64,000 nt of DNA from Acanthosepion pharaonis. Taxonomy: Eukaryota > Mollusca > Cephalopoda > Sepiida > Sepiidae. The DNA is taken from contig CAHIKZ030000804.1 in assembly GCA_903632075.3 (NCBI GenBank), positions 1,590,001 through 1,654,000 on the forward strand, written 5' to 3'. The notes under the pieces are model-generated. The model worked only from the letters and a program-made list of their open reading frames with translations, did no database searches and was not told the DNA's origin. Shown here piece after piece: positions 63,221-64,000 of this stretch (positions are counted from its first letter, which is position 1; each line of letters starts with the position of its first letter). The translations under genes and the position numbers were made by a program.

Positions 63221-64000
63221 TATGAAAAATTAGGTAATCCGTATGGGTAAACTCAAGGAGGATAAAATCCAGAGAGCTCAATATAAATCCAGAGCAAATA
63301 ATTGAAATAAAAACAGACCACTATACAGCATATGACAGTGCAAGATCTTTAATATTACCTTCAAATATACCCCATATTAACTTAACTAAATTTTAAATAA
63401 AAAAGATTACCTATCTAGAAACGGTCACGAATTAAATTTAAACGGATAGAGATGTCAGATTACCAGAAGTAAACTTATATTTTAAAATAAAATTTTATGC
63501 ATTTAATGTACTTTCTATGAATATTTTTCTAATCGACGTTTTCATAGAAAATCCCCAGAATTATAAATAACTTTAAATCACTAACAAACATCAAATTAAA
63601 TTCCTTGTAGACAGTTTAGACATTCAAAATTATATTAAACATTATAATCTTTATGAACCCCCAAAATAACACTTTCAAAGTAAAACAAAATAACAGCGTC
63701 TGTCTGTAGCCTTTTTTCCAAAGAAAATTAGTGACACCTTCTCTCATGACTTCCTTCTCTCTTTTTCTTTTATGTCAATGCCTGGACCTCAAGTAATTTT
63801 AAGTATAAAAGAATAGAAATTTTAAATTACATCTAACTCACACATGTCTTCTCTCCCCCATCTCACATTCTCACTTCGTCCATTTACATATGTTTATTAC
63901 GGCCCGTCAAAAATGCGTAAATTTCTTTTCATTTTTCGTTTCAACATTTGAAAATAAAGTCTGATGATCCGCAGTCCTTTAAAAGGGCTGTCGTGAAATA
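60967..64000. other. Non-coding
   Basis: AT-rich, no recognised gene. A 122-codon minus-strand frame (62794-63162) contains a CT-repeat-encoded Arg/Glu run and matches nothing. An (AT)n array lies at 63160-63217. Some fragments at 63260-63480 read like decayed coding sequence but were not identifiable. Confidence 0.45.
63160..63217. repeat. (AT)n microsatellite
   Basis: About 29 AT units. Confidence 0.97.

Overview
This is an AT-rich stretch of a large, repeat-rich animal genome. It has no recognisable host gene, tRNA, rRNA or CRISPR array. There are more than twenty long (AT)n, (CA)n, (CT)n and (AAT)n arrays. There is also a mixture of decayed retroelements: CR1/jockey-like, CFDP2-like and restriction-like-endonuclease LINEs, several Gypsy families, a mariner and a Tc1-like transposon. 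This mix resembles intergenic or intronic DNA of a cephalopod such as an octopus. That assignment is inference from the repeat style and cannot be proved from the sequence alone.

Layout. 1-9 kb: microsatellites, one antisense LINE 3' relic (about 4.94-5.17 kb) and a small foldback repeat (7.8-8.0 kb). 9-17.5 kb: three LINE relics (antisense endonuclease at 9.1-9.5 kb, sense RT thumb at 10.5-10.9 kb, sense endonuclease at 16.7-17.3 kb), an unexplained less AT-rich island (11.15-12.56 kb) and two copies of a dispersed repeat (13.3 and 15.2 kb). 17.5-22 kb: nothing but arrays. 22-26.2 kb: a REL-type LINE split by a small Gypsy-like element (23160-24965) with its own short LTRs, a gag relic and a protease relic. 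27.55-27.93 kb: a 31-bp minisatellite. 29-38 kb: dispersed repeats, a probable solo LTR (33.15-33.53 kb), an inverted-repeat pair (33.6-34.36 kb) and a diverged satellite (36.8-37.6 kb). 37.86-38.39 kb: the 5' end of a Tc1-like element. 39-43.5 kb: LINE 3' ends flanking a Gypsy integrase relic and its probable LTR.

The clearest units are on the right. At 46928-51043 lies a nearly end-to-end Gypsy element (K02A2.6-like pol). It has both LTRs and RNase H, and RT and integrase that have each lost a catalytic residue. A second, more decayed pol of related type follows in the same orientation (51325-53060). At 55727-56976 lies a complete-ended mariner: imperfect 32-bp TIRs, TA target duplication and DD34D spacing, but with D1 changed to N and three in-frame stops. 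An antisense CR1/jockey-like RT relic fills 59.9-60.97 kb.

Nothing here works together as a pathway. I looked for an undescribed system and did not find one. The points of interest are structural: nested insertion, tandem expansion around an LTR/primer-binding site, foldback sequences and shared repeat families.
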